A stretch of DNA of 6,020 nucleotides. It comes from Clostridium sp. SCN 57-10. Its GTDB lineage: Bacteria > Bacillota > Clostridia > Oscillospirales > Butyricicoccaceae. Positions within the stretch are counted from its first letter, which is position 1. Each line of letters begins with the position of its first letter. The stretch is taken from the NCBI GenBank assembly GCA_001725215.1, contig MEFT01000152.1, positions 1 through 6,020 on the forward strand. Direction: 5' to 3'. This document shows, piece after piece, positions 1 through 5,043 of the stretch. A program made the position numbers and the translations under genes. The notes beneath the pieces were generated by a model. The model had not been told where the DNA came from. It was given only the letters and a program-made list of their open reading frames with translations, and ran no database searches.

Positions 1-1
1 G

Positions 2-1843
2 ACGGCGAACAGCTATACCGTGGTGTTTAACGGAAACGGCAACACCGGCGGCTCGATGGCAAATCAGGCCTTCACTTATGATAGCCCAAAGACTCTGACC
101 GCTGGCAGCTTTGCGAAAAGCGGATATACCTTTAATGGTTGGAACACGGCGGCCGATGGCACAGGCGCAAGCTATGCGGACAAAGCATCGGTTGCGAACC
201 TGACCGATGAGCCGAACGGAACCGTTACGCTTTGGGCACAGTGGGCGCCCACCATCTATGCTGCCGGAATCGGCGAAGCGACCTACATCACCTTGCAGGA
301 GGCGTTTAACGCGGTTGCGCAGGGCCAGACCGTTAAGCTGCTCGATGATATCACCCTCTCGGCGTCGGTCACCACCAGCGGCACGAAAGACTTTATTCTT
401 GACCTAAACGGCAAAACGCTGGATGGAGGAGCGGAGGCCGCCATTAAAAATTACGGCGGGCAGCTGACGATAGCCGACTATTCTGGCGGCGGAACGATCA
501 CCAGCGAAACGTCGTACACCTATTTTGTCGGCACAATTACTTTGGGCTCCACAGGCAGCCTTGTTGTTGCCGGCGGCACGGTGAAAAACACCGCTCTAAA
601 TCCGGAGAATAATGGACTTCCCCGCGCTGCAATTGGCAGTAATGGCACCGGCGCCATAAGCATTTCCGGCGGCACGGTGCAATCTGTCGGTGTAGCCATC
701 AACAACTGTTCAACCGCAAGTGTGAATGTTTCCGGCGGCACGGTCATGTCTGTAGAAACGTATGCGATCCATAATAGAGAGACCGGAAAAATCACGGTCA
801 GCGGCACGGCAAAGATCACCAGTGGGGCCTTTTACAATGGCGGTACCATTTATCTTGCAAAAGGCGCTGAAACGGATACCATTCTTGAGATCACCGGCGG
901 AACGATAGAGAACGCCGGCACAAATGGCTGTGCAATCAGAAGGGCTAGCACGGCCTCTGGAAAAATCTCTATCCTGGGCGGCTCACCTGTCATCAAAGGC
1001 AGCGCCATGGCGATGAACGTAGCGCCGGATTTGAGTGGCTATGCAAAACTGCTCGTTACGGCGAGCAAGGACATCAATGTAGCGGAGACGGTTCCTTACA
1101 ATAAGGACGAAATCACCGCCTACAAGTATCTTAAATTTTCAAGTTATAACGTATGGGTCGGCGGGGTAGAGGTTACCAATGCCAACGCAGCCAGTATTAC
1201 CGGTGAGAACATATCGGGTACGGTATCCTACGATGCAATCACCAATACCCTAACCTTGAGCGATGCGAATATCAGCGGTTCCTACGGCGCCACAAGTTTA
1301 GGTTATGCAATGAATGGAGATGCTGCGGCAATTTACTCCGAATACAACCTGATTATCAATCTCGTCGGTACGAACACGGTCACCAATGAGGGGAATGCCG
1401 ATAACATTTATGGCATTTATGTGGTCTCAAAGCTTACCATTACTGGCGGGGGGGAATTGACGGTTTCCACCGAAGAGGCCACGGCAAGCAACATAAATTA
1501 TGCTATTTGTTCGGGCTTAACCGGTGCGCATTTACGGATTACTGGAGCCACGGTGATTGCCCGTGCCGGAACCGTAGCGAATGCCACGGGAAAGAGCTAT
1601 GGCATAATTGTGCGCCCGACAGGAAGCGCGTACACCATCGAATTAAAGGGAACCCTCGAGGTCAGCGGCCACACGGCTGCACTGCTCGTCAGCAGAGTCG
1701 ACACTTATCCCTATGATTTCGGCGCCGCGCTTTCCTTTGCCGGCGTAAGCACAGAGTATGGTGGGGAACTTGTCTCAACAACGGATCTGGCAATTCAGGA
1801 AAATTGCGCCAAATACAAAAGCATCAAAATCATCAACCCCTGA
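2..1843 (+). CDS. Secreted adhesin-like repeat protein (InlB B-repeat plus beta-helix), 5' end missing
   Basis: The frame is open from the first bases of the window, so this is the C-terminal 613 residues of a longer protein; no true start is visible. Residues 1-81 form an InlB B-repeat (Listeria-Bacteroides repeat): YTVVFNGNGN near the start, a central YTFNGWNTAADG and a closing TLWAQW. Residues about 86-375 begin with a YITLQEAFNAVAQGQTVKLL segment of the type that caps parallel beta-helices. Repeated short strands with SGGTV, TGGTI and LGGS turns follow, as in right-handed beta-helix surface proteins. From residue 382 (YNVWVGGVEVTNANA) a second domain runs to the end; I recall it as a recurrent module of clostridial surface proteins but cannot name a family with certainty. 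No LPXTG, SLH or membrane anchor is visible, so anchoring must lie upstream or be absent. The protease gene follows 64 bases later. Likely role: surface adhesion or glycan contact (inference). Confidence 0.85.
   Translation, partial: TANSYTVVFNGNGNTGGSMANQAFTYDSPKTLTAGSFAKSGYTFNGWNTAADGTGASYADKASVANLTDEPNGTVTLWAQWAPTIYAAGIGEATYITLQEAFNAVAQGQTVKLLDDITLSASVTTSGTKDFILDLNGKTLDGGAEAAIKNYGGQLTIADYSGGGTITSETSYTYFVGTITLGSTGSLVVAGGTVKNTALNPENNGLPRAAIGSNGTGAISISGGTVQSVGVAINNCSTASVNVSGGTVMSVETYAIHNRETGKITVSGTAKITSGAFYNGGTIYLAKGAETDTILEITGGTIENAGTNGCAIRRASTASGKISILGGSPVIKGSAMAMNVAPDLSGYAKLLVTASKDINVAETVPYNKDEITAYKYLKFSSYNVWVGGVEVTNANAASITGENISGTVSYDAITNTLTLSDANISGSYGATSLGYAMNGDAAAIYSEYNLIINLVGTNTVTNEGNADNIYGIYVVSKLTITGGGELTVSTEEATASNINYAICSGLTGAHLRITGATVIARAGTVANATGKSYGIIVRPTGSAYTIELKGTLEVSGHTAALLVSRVDTYPYDFGAALSFAGVSTEYGGELVSTTDLAIQENCAKYKSIKIINP
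570..744 (+). repeat. Three identical 13-base units encoding the GGT turns of the beta-helix
   Basis: The unit CCGGCGGCACGGT occurs exactly at 570-582, 666-678 and 732-744, spaced 96 and 66 bases apart, both whole numbers of codons (32 and 22). Each encodes the GGTV turn of a beta-helix coil, and weaker copies continue downstream (for example around 793-805 and 895-907). This is an intragenic coding repeat, not a mobile or CRISPR repeat. Exact identity within an otherwise diverged coil could allow in-frame gain or loss of coils by recombination (inference). Confidence 0.7.
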
Positions 1844-1850
1844 ATCTACA

Positions 1851-1881
1851 GGCGCGGCGGCGGATCATTCGCTGCCGCGCC
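1851..1881 (+). terminator. Strong GC-rich hairpin between adhesin and protease genes (weak or partial terminator)
   Basis: Arms GGCGCGGC (1851-1858) and GCCGCGCC (1874-1881) are perfect complements. Pairing continues inward through 1859-1864 with 1868-1873, giving a 14-pair stem (two G-U) and a three-base loop. Only a short GCTTTAT follows, so the U-tract is poor. It begins 7 bases after the adhesin stop and ends 14 bases before the protease ribosome site. There is hardly room for a separate promoter after it, so partial read-through or mRNA processing between the two genes is likely. Confidence 0.55.
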
Positions 1882-1895
1882 GCTTTATCAAATAT

Positions 1896-1901
1896 GAGGT
1901 G
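1896..1901 (+). promoter_or_regulatory. Ribosome binding site that favours GTG 1908 over ATG 1902
   Basis: GAGGTG ends directly before ATG 1902, which is too close for normal initiation, but lies 6 bases before the in-frame GTG at 1908, a standard distance. Starting at GTG also gives a clean signal peptide with KR at residues 2-3. ATG 1902 would only add Met-Pro. Confidence 0.55.
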
Positions 1902-1907
1902 ATGCCC

Positions 1908-3101
1908 GTGAAGCGGTTTGCTTCTTTTGTTCTTTCCACGATTATGATATGGTCTTGTTCAGCGTTCCTTACCGTCCCCGCCCATGGGCTGGTGGACGGT
2001 GGTGTTCGCGTCGCGGTGATTGACACCGGTATCTCCACGGCCGCTATCCATGGGCGCAATCTGGATGAGGGGCGCAACTATATCCTGCCGAACGCCTCTA
2101 CGGAGGACATCACGGGCCACGGCACGGCCGTTGCAGCTATCATTGTGGGCAGCGAGGCGGCTGGCGTCAGCGGCCTTTGCCCCGACGCAACCCTGGTTCC
2201 CTTGGTCTATTACAGTAAAACCGAGGAGAATCAAACCGTCAAAGGCGATCTGGCTATGCTGGCGCAGATAATCCGCGATGCGGTCGATGTGTACCGCTGT
2301 CGCATCATTAACATCAGCTCCGGAGCCGATGCCGATACCTCCACGCTTCGGGATGCGATCGCCTGGGCGGAACAGCGCGGAGCGCTTGTGGTTTCGTGCG
2401 CGGGGAACGACGGCAACGGCACGCCCTATTTTCCGGGCGCTTTCCCCACCGTCCTTTGCGTGGGAACGGCCAACGCGGAGGAGGACGGCCCCGCCTTTTT
2501 TTCCAACCGCCACAGCGGCGTTGACCTGCTGGCGCCCGGAGCAAGGCTGCCGACCGCCAATGCAAAAGGGGAGAGCGTGATCGCAAGCGGTACCAGCTTT
2601 TCCGCGGCATGGATTACCGGCGCGGCGGCGGCGCTGCTGACCGCAGACCCCGAGCTGACCCCTTATCAGCTGCGGCAGCTTTTGTGCAGCACTGCCCGCG
2701 ATGTTTGCGCAATTACAGGAGGAACACGGAGAGCCGCTGCCGTTCAGCGATGTGGAGCAGGGCGCCTATTATCGAAACGCGGTGGCGTGGGCGCTGAAAA
2801 ACGGCATAACAGGCGGCATCACATCCTCCGCGTTTGCGCCCGATATGACCTGTACCCGCGCGCAGGCGGTTACCTTCCTCTGGCGTGCCGCGGGCTGCCC
2901 GGAGCCGCGGGTTGCGGACAATCCGTTTGTCGATGTTGTGGAAACCGATTACTTTTACAAAGCTGTCCTATGGGCGGCGGAGAAGGGCGTCACCTCCGGT
3001 ACGTCGGACACGGCATTCAGCCCACGCGCCACATGCAGCGAGGCGCAGATCGTCACGTTTGTTTGGCGGGCACAAAACCGCCCTGCTGCAGAGGTGCCTA
3101 G
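1908..3101 (+). CDS. S8 (subtilisin-like) serine peptidase, exported; frame broken after the catalytic domain
   Basis: Starting at GTG 1908, residues 1-25 form a signal peptide (KR, hydrophobic core, likely cleavage after VPA). The catalytic triad is complete: Asp39 in VAVIDTGIS, His71 in TGHGTAVAA, Ser230 in GTSFSAA, plus oxyanion Asn167 in CAGND. The subtilase fold is recognisable to about residue 266 (QLRQLLCSTARDV, near 2705). Beyond that this frame stays open to a stop at 3101, but the product becomes Cys/Arg/Gly-rich nonsense antagonistic to the SLH coding in the next frame. The true protein is probably S8 plus SLH, 1908-3285, interrupted by an indel. There is no I9-type propeptide: only about 13 residues separate the signal peptide from the Asp motif. 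The final Gly-rich strand and helix expected after the TA-x-D motif of a subtilase are also missing. Expected role: cleavage of surface or extracellular proteins, possibly of the neighbouring adhesin (inference). Confidence 0.85.
   Translation: MKRFASFVLSTIMIWSCSAFLTVPAHGLVDGGVRVAVIDTGISTAAIHGRNLDEGRNYILPNASTEDITGHGTAVAAIIVGSEAAGVSGLCPDATLVPLVYYSKTEENQTVKGDLAMLAQIIRDAVDVYRCRIINISSGADADTSTLRDAIAWAEQRGALVVSCAGNDGNGTPYFPGAFPTVLCVGTANAEEDGPAFFSNRHSGVDLLAPGARLPTANAKGESVIASGTSFSAAWITGAAAALLTADPELTPYQLRQLLCSTARDVCAITGGTRRAAAVQRCGAGRLLSKRGGVGAEKRHNRRHHILRVCARYDLYPRAGGYLPLACRGLPGAAGCGQSVCRCCGNRLLLQSCPMGGGEGRHLRYVGHGIQPTRHMQRGADRHVCLAGTKPPCCRGA
2697..2742 (+). other. Reading-frame break between protease and SLH domains
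   Basis: The S8 domain is read in the frame of 1908 up to about Arg-Asp-Val (2697-2705). Convincing SLH sequence is in the frame of 2701, certainly from PFSDV (2740 on) and plausibly from FAQLQEEHG. Passing between them needs one extra base, or two missing bases, or a larger deletion of unmatched length. Nothing resembling a known slippery site is seen. Either a sequencing or assembly indel or a true inactivating mutation would explain it. Confidence 0.75.
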
Positions 3102-3285
3102 TGAAGCGGCGGCGTTTGGCGGGCATTACTATGCCGACGCGGCGGCATGGGCAGATACCCACGGTATCTTCACCGCTACCCAGATGGATTTTGCACCCCT
3201 GCGGGAAGCGACCCGGGCAAGCATTGTGACGTATCTCTACCATAGCGTGGGCAGTGGACAGCACATGCAAGGGCAAGACAATTAG
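2701..3285 (+). CDS. Three SLH (S-layer homology) domains, C-terminal part of the protease gene in a shifted frame
   Basis: In the 194 residues from ATG 2701, three SLH domains can be seen. SLH1 is at residues 15-65 (FSDVEQGAYYRNAVAWA, then TRAQAVTFLWRAAG). SLH2 is at 76-126 (FVDV, FYKAVLWAAEKGVTSG, SEAQIVTFVWRAQ). SLH3, more diverged, is at 139-185 (HYYADAAAWADTHGI, ATRASIVTYLYHSV). SLH domains bind pyruvylated secondary cell-wall polymers and hold exoproteins on the wall. ATG 2701 has no ribosome site (GC-rich coding sequence precedes it), there is no signal peptide, and the frame is open only from 2581, inside the protease domain. The segment is therefore best read as the anchoring half of the S8 protein rather than an independent gene. 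A C-terminal three-SLH block is the usual architecture of wall-bound exoenzymes. Two hairpin terminators follow the TAG stop. Confidence 0.8.
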   Translation: MFAQLQEEHGEPLPFSDVEQGAYYRNAVAWALKNGITGGITSSAFAPDMTCTRAQAVTFLWRAAGCPEPRVADNPFVDVVETDYFYKAVLWAAEKGVTSGTSDTAFSPRATCSEAQIVTFVWRAQNRPAAEVPSEAAAFGGHYYADAAAWADTHGIFTATQMDFAPLREATRASIVTYLYHSVGSGQHMQGQDN

Positions 3286-3333
3286 CTGAGCTTGATTAAT
3301 GCACTATGCTTCGCGGCAAGCGATGATAAAGCA

Positions 3334-3377
3334 AAAAGCCTCCGAAGCGCTCTGAGCGAGCAGCTTCGGAGGCTTTT
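3334..3377. terminator. Bidirectional intrinsic terminator between convergent genes
   Basis: AAAAGCCTCCGAAGC (3334-3348) is perfectly complementary to GCTTCGGAGGCTTTT (3363-3377), a 15-pair stem with a 14-base loop that can partly pair further. The stem has an A-run on the left (five As from 3333) and a T-run on the right, so it can end transcription of the S8/SLH gene on the plus strand and of the sodium-pump unit on the minus strand. Confidence 0.9.
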
Positions 3378-3392
3378 ACAGCATAAGCAACC

Positions 3393-3429
3393 AAGCAGAA
3401 GGCACGGAAGGCCGTGCTTACTGCTTTTT
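3393..3429 (+). terminator. Second, tandem terminator hairpin overlapping the end of the opposing small gene
   Basis: AAGCAG (3393-3398) pairs with CTGCTT (3421-3426) and GCACGG (3402-3407) with CCGTGC (3412-3417), with a four-base loop and one mismatch between the blocks. On the plus strand it is followed by a T-rich run to 3429 and then CTTTG, which fits an intrinsic terminator. It would back up the first hairpin for plus-strand transcripts. The stem contains the TAA stop (3418-3420) of the minus-strand small subunit gene. Confidence 0.6.
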
Positions 3430-3543
3430 CTTTGTCAGACGGGATAAGGTGGAAACCAGCAGCGCAATCAGTCCGATGACGATGAACACGCCGAGCATTC
3501 CCTGCCACATAATGGTGAGAGCTCTCAAAAGGTCAGCATTCAT
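3418..3543 (-). CDS. OadG-related small membrane subunit of a sodium-pump decarboxylase (41 aa)
   Basis: The 41-residue product starts MNADLLRALTIMWQGM, has one membrane helix (about residues 12-33) and ends with a basic LTKKKQ tail. AGGAGG at 3551-3556 lies 7 bases before the ATG, and the gene begins 14 bases after the beta-subunit stop, so the two are translated from one message. An N-terminal helix with an xxxGMxGVF pattern beside a decarboxylase beta gene is typical of gamma/OadG-like subunits. These help assemble the membrane part and, in larger forms, bind the carboxyltransferase through a C-terminal tail. Here that tail, including the metal-binding end of classical OadG, is absent. The call rests on position, size and helix pattern rather than strong sequence conservation. 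The gene ends within an opposing terminator hairpin. Confidence 0.75.
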   Translation of the reverse strand: MNADLLRALTIMWQGMLGVFIVIGLIALLVSTLSRLTKKKQ

Positions 3544-3557
3544 GATTTATCCTCCTC

Positions 3558-4688
3558 TTATCCTACAAAAAAGCCCAGAATCATGCCGCCAGCGATGACC
3601 GACGCAATCTGGCCGGACACGTTTGCACCGACGGCGTGCATCAGCAGGTGGTTCTGGCTGTCTGCCTCAAGGCCCATTTTCTGTACGACGCGCGCGGCCA
3701 TCGGGAATGCCGAAATGCCGGCAGCGCCGATCATCGGGTTGACCTTGTTTTTCGTAAACAGATTGAGCAGCTTTGCGAACATAACGCCGCCGATGGTGTC
3801 AAAGATAAACGCCACGAGGCCGAGGCCCATAATCATGAGCGTTTCTTTGGTGACGAACTGATCGGCGCGCATCGAGAACGAAATCGTGATGCCGAGCAGC
3901 AGCGTCACGAGGTTGGCAAGCTCGTTCTGCGCTGTTTTGCTCAAACGGTCAAGCACGCCGCACTCGCGGATCAGGTTGCCGAACATGAGAAAGCCGATGA
4001 GTGCCACCGAAGCGGGCGCGACCAGACCTGCGATCACCGTTACCAGAATGGGGAACAGGATGCGGGTCAAGCGGGAAACGTGGTGCGGCGTATAGGGCAT
4101 GCGGATCTGCCGCTCGCTCTTCGTGGTAATCAGCTTAATCGTAAACGGCTGGATGATTGGTACAAGCGCCATATAGCTGTATGCCGCAACGGCGATGGGG
4201 CCGATATAGGTCGAGACAAGCCGCTGGGAGACGTAGATGGCGGTGGGGCCGTCTGCCGCGCCGATGATGCTGATTGATGCGGCATCGGTCAGGTTGAAGC
4301 CGAGCAGCACAGCGGCAATCAGCGTCAGGAAAATGCCCGATTGTGCCGCGGCGCCGAACAAAAATAGCTTGGGGTTAGACAGCAGCGGGCCGAAGTCGAT
4401 CATCGCGCCGATGCCGATGAAAAGCAGCAGCGGAAATGCTTCCGACGTGTTGATGCCGACATCGAACAGCCACTGGATGATACCGTGTGTCTCGCCGGTG
4501 CCCTGTGCGATCTGGTTAAGCACGCCGGAGAACGGCAGATTGACCAAAATTGCACCAAAGCCCATGGGCAGAAGCAGGGCGGGCTCGTAGTCTTTTTCAA
4601 TTGCCAGCCAGATCAGCACTCCGCCCACGCAAAACATGAGCAGCTGCTGCCAGGTCAGCGCCAGAACACCTTGCCAAATAAAAGCCAT
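3558..4688 (-). CDS. Sodium ion-translocating decarboxylase, beta subunit (OadB/GcdB/MmdB family)
   Basis: This 376-residue integral membrane protein belongs to the beta-subunit family of biotin-dependent Na+-pumping decarboxylases (oxaloacetate, glutaconyl-CoA, methylmalonyl-CoA). It decarboxylates carboxybiotin and couples this to Na+ export. Residues shown to matter in Klebsiella OadB appear with exactly matching spacing: Asp146 (in GAADGPTAIY; D203), Tyr172 (in SYMALVP; Y229), then Asn317, Gly321, Ser326 and Arg333 (in NPMIGAAGISAFPMAAR; N373, G377, S382, R389). Asn356 lies in HAVGANVSGQ. The length and the GxNVxGQI motif fit GcdB/MmdB-type subunits better than the longer OadB; the acid substrate cannot be read from this subunit. 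ATG 4688 is chosen because GGGGAG (4697-4702) sits 8 bases upstream; a TTG at 4706 is in frame but overlaps that site. It heads a two-gene unit with the small subunit. Confidence 0.95.
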   Translation of the reverse strand: MAFIWQGVLALTWQQLLMFCVGGVLIWLAIEKDYEPALLLPMGFGAILVNLPFSGVLNQIAQGTGETHGIIQWLFDVGINTSEAFPLLLFIGIGAMIDFGPLLSNPKLFLFGAAAQSGIFLTLIAAVLLGFNLTDAASISIIGAADGPTAIYVSQRLVSTYIGPIAVAAYSYMALVPIIQPFTIKLITTKSERQIRMPYTPHHVSRLTRILFPILVTVIAGLVAPASVALIGFLMFGNLIRECGVLDRLSKTAQNELANLVTLLLGITISFSMRADQFVTKETLMIMGLGLVAFIFDTIGGVMFAKLLNLFTKNKVNPMIGAAGISAFPMAARVVQKMGLEADSQNHLLMHAVGANVSGQIASVIAGGMILGFFVG

Positions 4689-4710
4689 ATTCTTTACTCC
4701 CCACAATATT

Positions 4711-4725
4711 TCACCCCGCGGGTGA
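4711..4725. promoter_or_regulatory. Short inverted repeat upstream of the beta-subunit gene (possible operator or leader hairpin)
   Basis: TCACCC (4711-4716) and GGGTGA (4720-4725) are perfect complements separated by CGC. The repeat is in the 55-base gap between the tRNA terminator and the beta-subunit gene, 8 bases upstream of its ribosome site on the minus strand. It could be a repressor site or a small mRNA hairpin near the ribosome site. I could not find a convincing -35/-10 pair for the gene in this gap. Confidence 0.3.
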
Positions 4726-4743
4726 TGATGCGTTTTTTACAAT

Positions 4744-4771
4744 AAACGGACAGCCGAAAGGCTGTCCGTTT
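4744..4771 (-). terminator. Intrinsic terminator of the tRNA-Ala gene
   Basis: A perfect 12-pair stem, AAACGGACAGCC (4744-4755) with GGCTGTCCGTTT (4760-4771), is closed by a GAAA/TTTC tetraloop. On the minus strand it starts 3 bases after the tRNA CCA end and ends in TTTATTGT. It separates the tRNA from the decarboxylase genes downstream. Confidence 0.85.
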
Positions 4772-4774
4772 TCT

Positions 4775-4850
4775 TGGTGGAGATGAGGGGGATCGAACCC
4801 CTGACCTCACGGATGCGAACCGTGCGCACTCCCAGCTGTGCTACACCCCC
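4775..4850 (-). tRNA. tRNA-Ala (anticodon CGC)
   Basis: The 76-base minus-strand sequence folds as a complete cloverleaf. The acceptor stem is GGGGGTG/CATCTCC, the D stem GCAC/GTGC with an 8-base loop containing GGG. The anticodon stem is CACGG/CCGTG with loop TTCGCAT, and the T stem AGGGG/CCCCT with loop TTCGATC. The anticodon CGC (4815-4817) reads the alanine codon GCG. The G3-U70 wobble pair, the main identity element for alanyl-tRNA synthetase, and A73 are present. The 3' CCA is encoded. It has its own promoter and terminator and is not in a tRNA cluster within this window. Confidence 0.95.
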
Positions 4851-4916
4851 AAGTTGGATATTCGATTGTCGCAGGCGGATAGCGGGACAAGCATCGCATA
4901 TGCGCAACCCGACGAA

Positions 4917-4925
4917 TGATATTAT
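4917..4925 (+). promoter_or_regulatory. Possible extended -10 element facing the lipoprotein gene
   Basis: TGATATTAT (4917-4925) matches the extended -10 pattern TGnTATAAT with one mismatch and lies over the tRNA -10 box on the opposite strand, because the core TATTATA is nearly symmetric. No good -35 is present at 4897-4902. If active it would start transcription near 4932, leaving a leader of about 110 bases before the lipoprotein start. No better promoter is seen for that gene. Confidence 0.25.
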
Positions 4926-4949
4926 AGCAACTCGACGCCCATTTGTAAA
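4921..4949 (-). promoter_or_regulatory. Near-consensus vegetative sigma promoter for tRNA-Ala
   Basis: On the minus strand, TTTACA (-35, 4944-4949) and a perfect TATAAT (-10, 4921-4926) are exactly 17 bases apart. Upstream of the -35 (about 4955-4980) lie A- and T-runs that look like an UP element, as expected for a strong stable-RNA promoter. Predicted start near 4914 gives a 5' leader of about 64 bases before the mature tRNA, to be removed by RNase P. Confidence 0.88.
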
Positions 4950-5043
4950 GACCCTTTTTCGAAAAAAGAGCAAAAAGCAATGGAGGAACATATCGGAGCG
5001 TTGGCAGTCAAACCTCTATACAACAAATGAAAGAGGGCTGGTC

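Noticed and set aside
1758..1907. Longer N-terminus for the protease starting inside the adhesin gene
   Set aside because: That extension overlaps the adhesin coding end and the intergenic hairpin, has no ribosome site, and would bury the signal peptide about 50 residues from the N-terminus.
1959..2513. 184-codon open frame on the minus strand
   Set aside because: It lies wholly opposite the S8 catalytic motifs, shows no recognisable domain and is explained by the GC-rich codon use of the real gene.
2697..2742. Programmed ribosomal frameshift joining protease and SLH domains
   Set aside because: The required change is +1 (or -2) and the region has no heptamer of the usual slippery type, no rare-codon or stop-codon shift site and no obvious stimulatory structure; an indel is simpler.
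3296..3508. 70-codon minus-strand frame near the convergent terminators
   Set aside because: It runs through both terminator hairpins and overlaps the OadG-like gene in another frame; it has no ribosome site or membrane pattern.
4689..4706. TTG 4706 as start of the beta subunit
   Set aside because: It would place the good ribosome site inside the coding region; ATG 4688 has the correct spacing and gives the usual family N-terminus.
4895..4904. Perfect palindrome CGCATATGCG in the tRNA leader
   Set aside because: It is only 10 bases, can form no stable loop and lies in RNA removed during processing; with no second copy it cannot be called a binding site.
4980..5030. 16-codon upstream frame ending just before the lipoprotein ribosome site
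   Set aside because: It has no ribosome site, no regulatory codon run and no paired hairpins that would indicate a leader-peptide attenuator.
4774..5043. Upstream extension of the lipoprotein frame
   Set aside because: The in-frame stretch is antisense to the tRNA and its promoter, and the signal peptide and ribosome site place the start at 5044.
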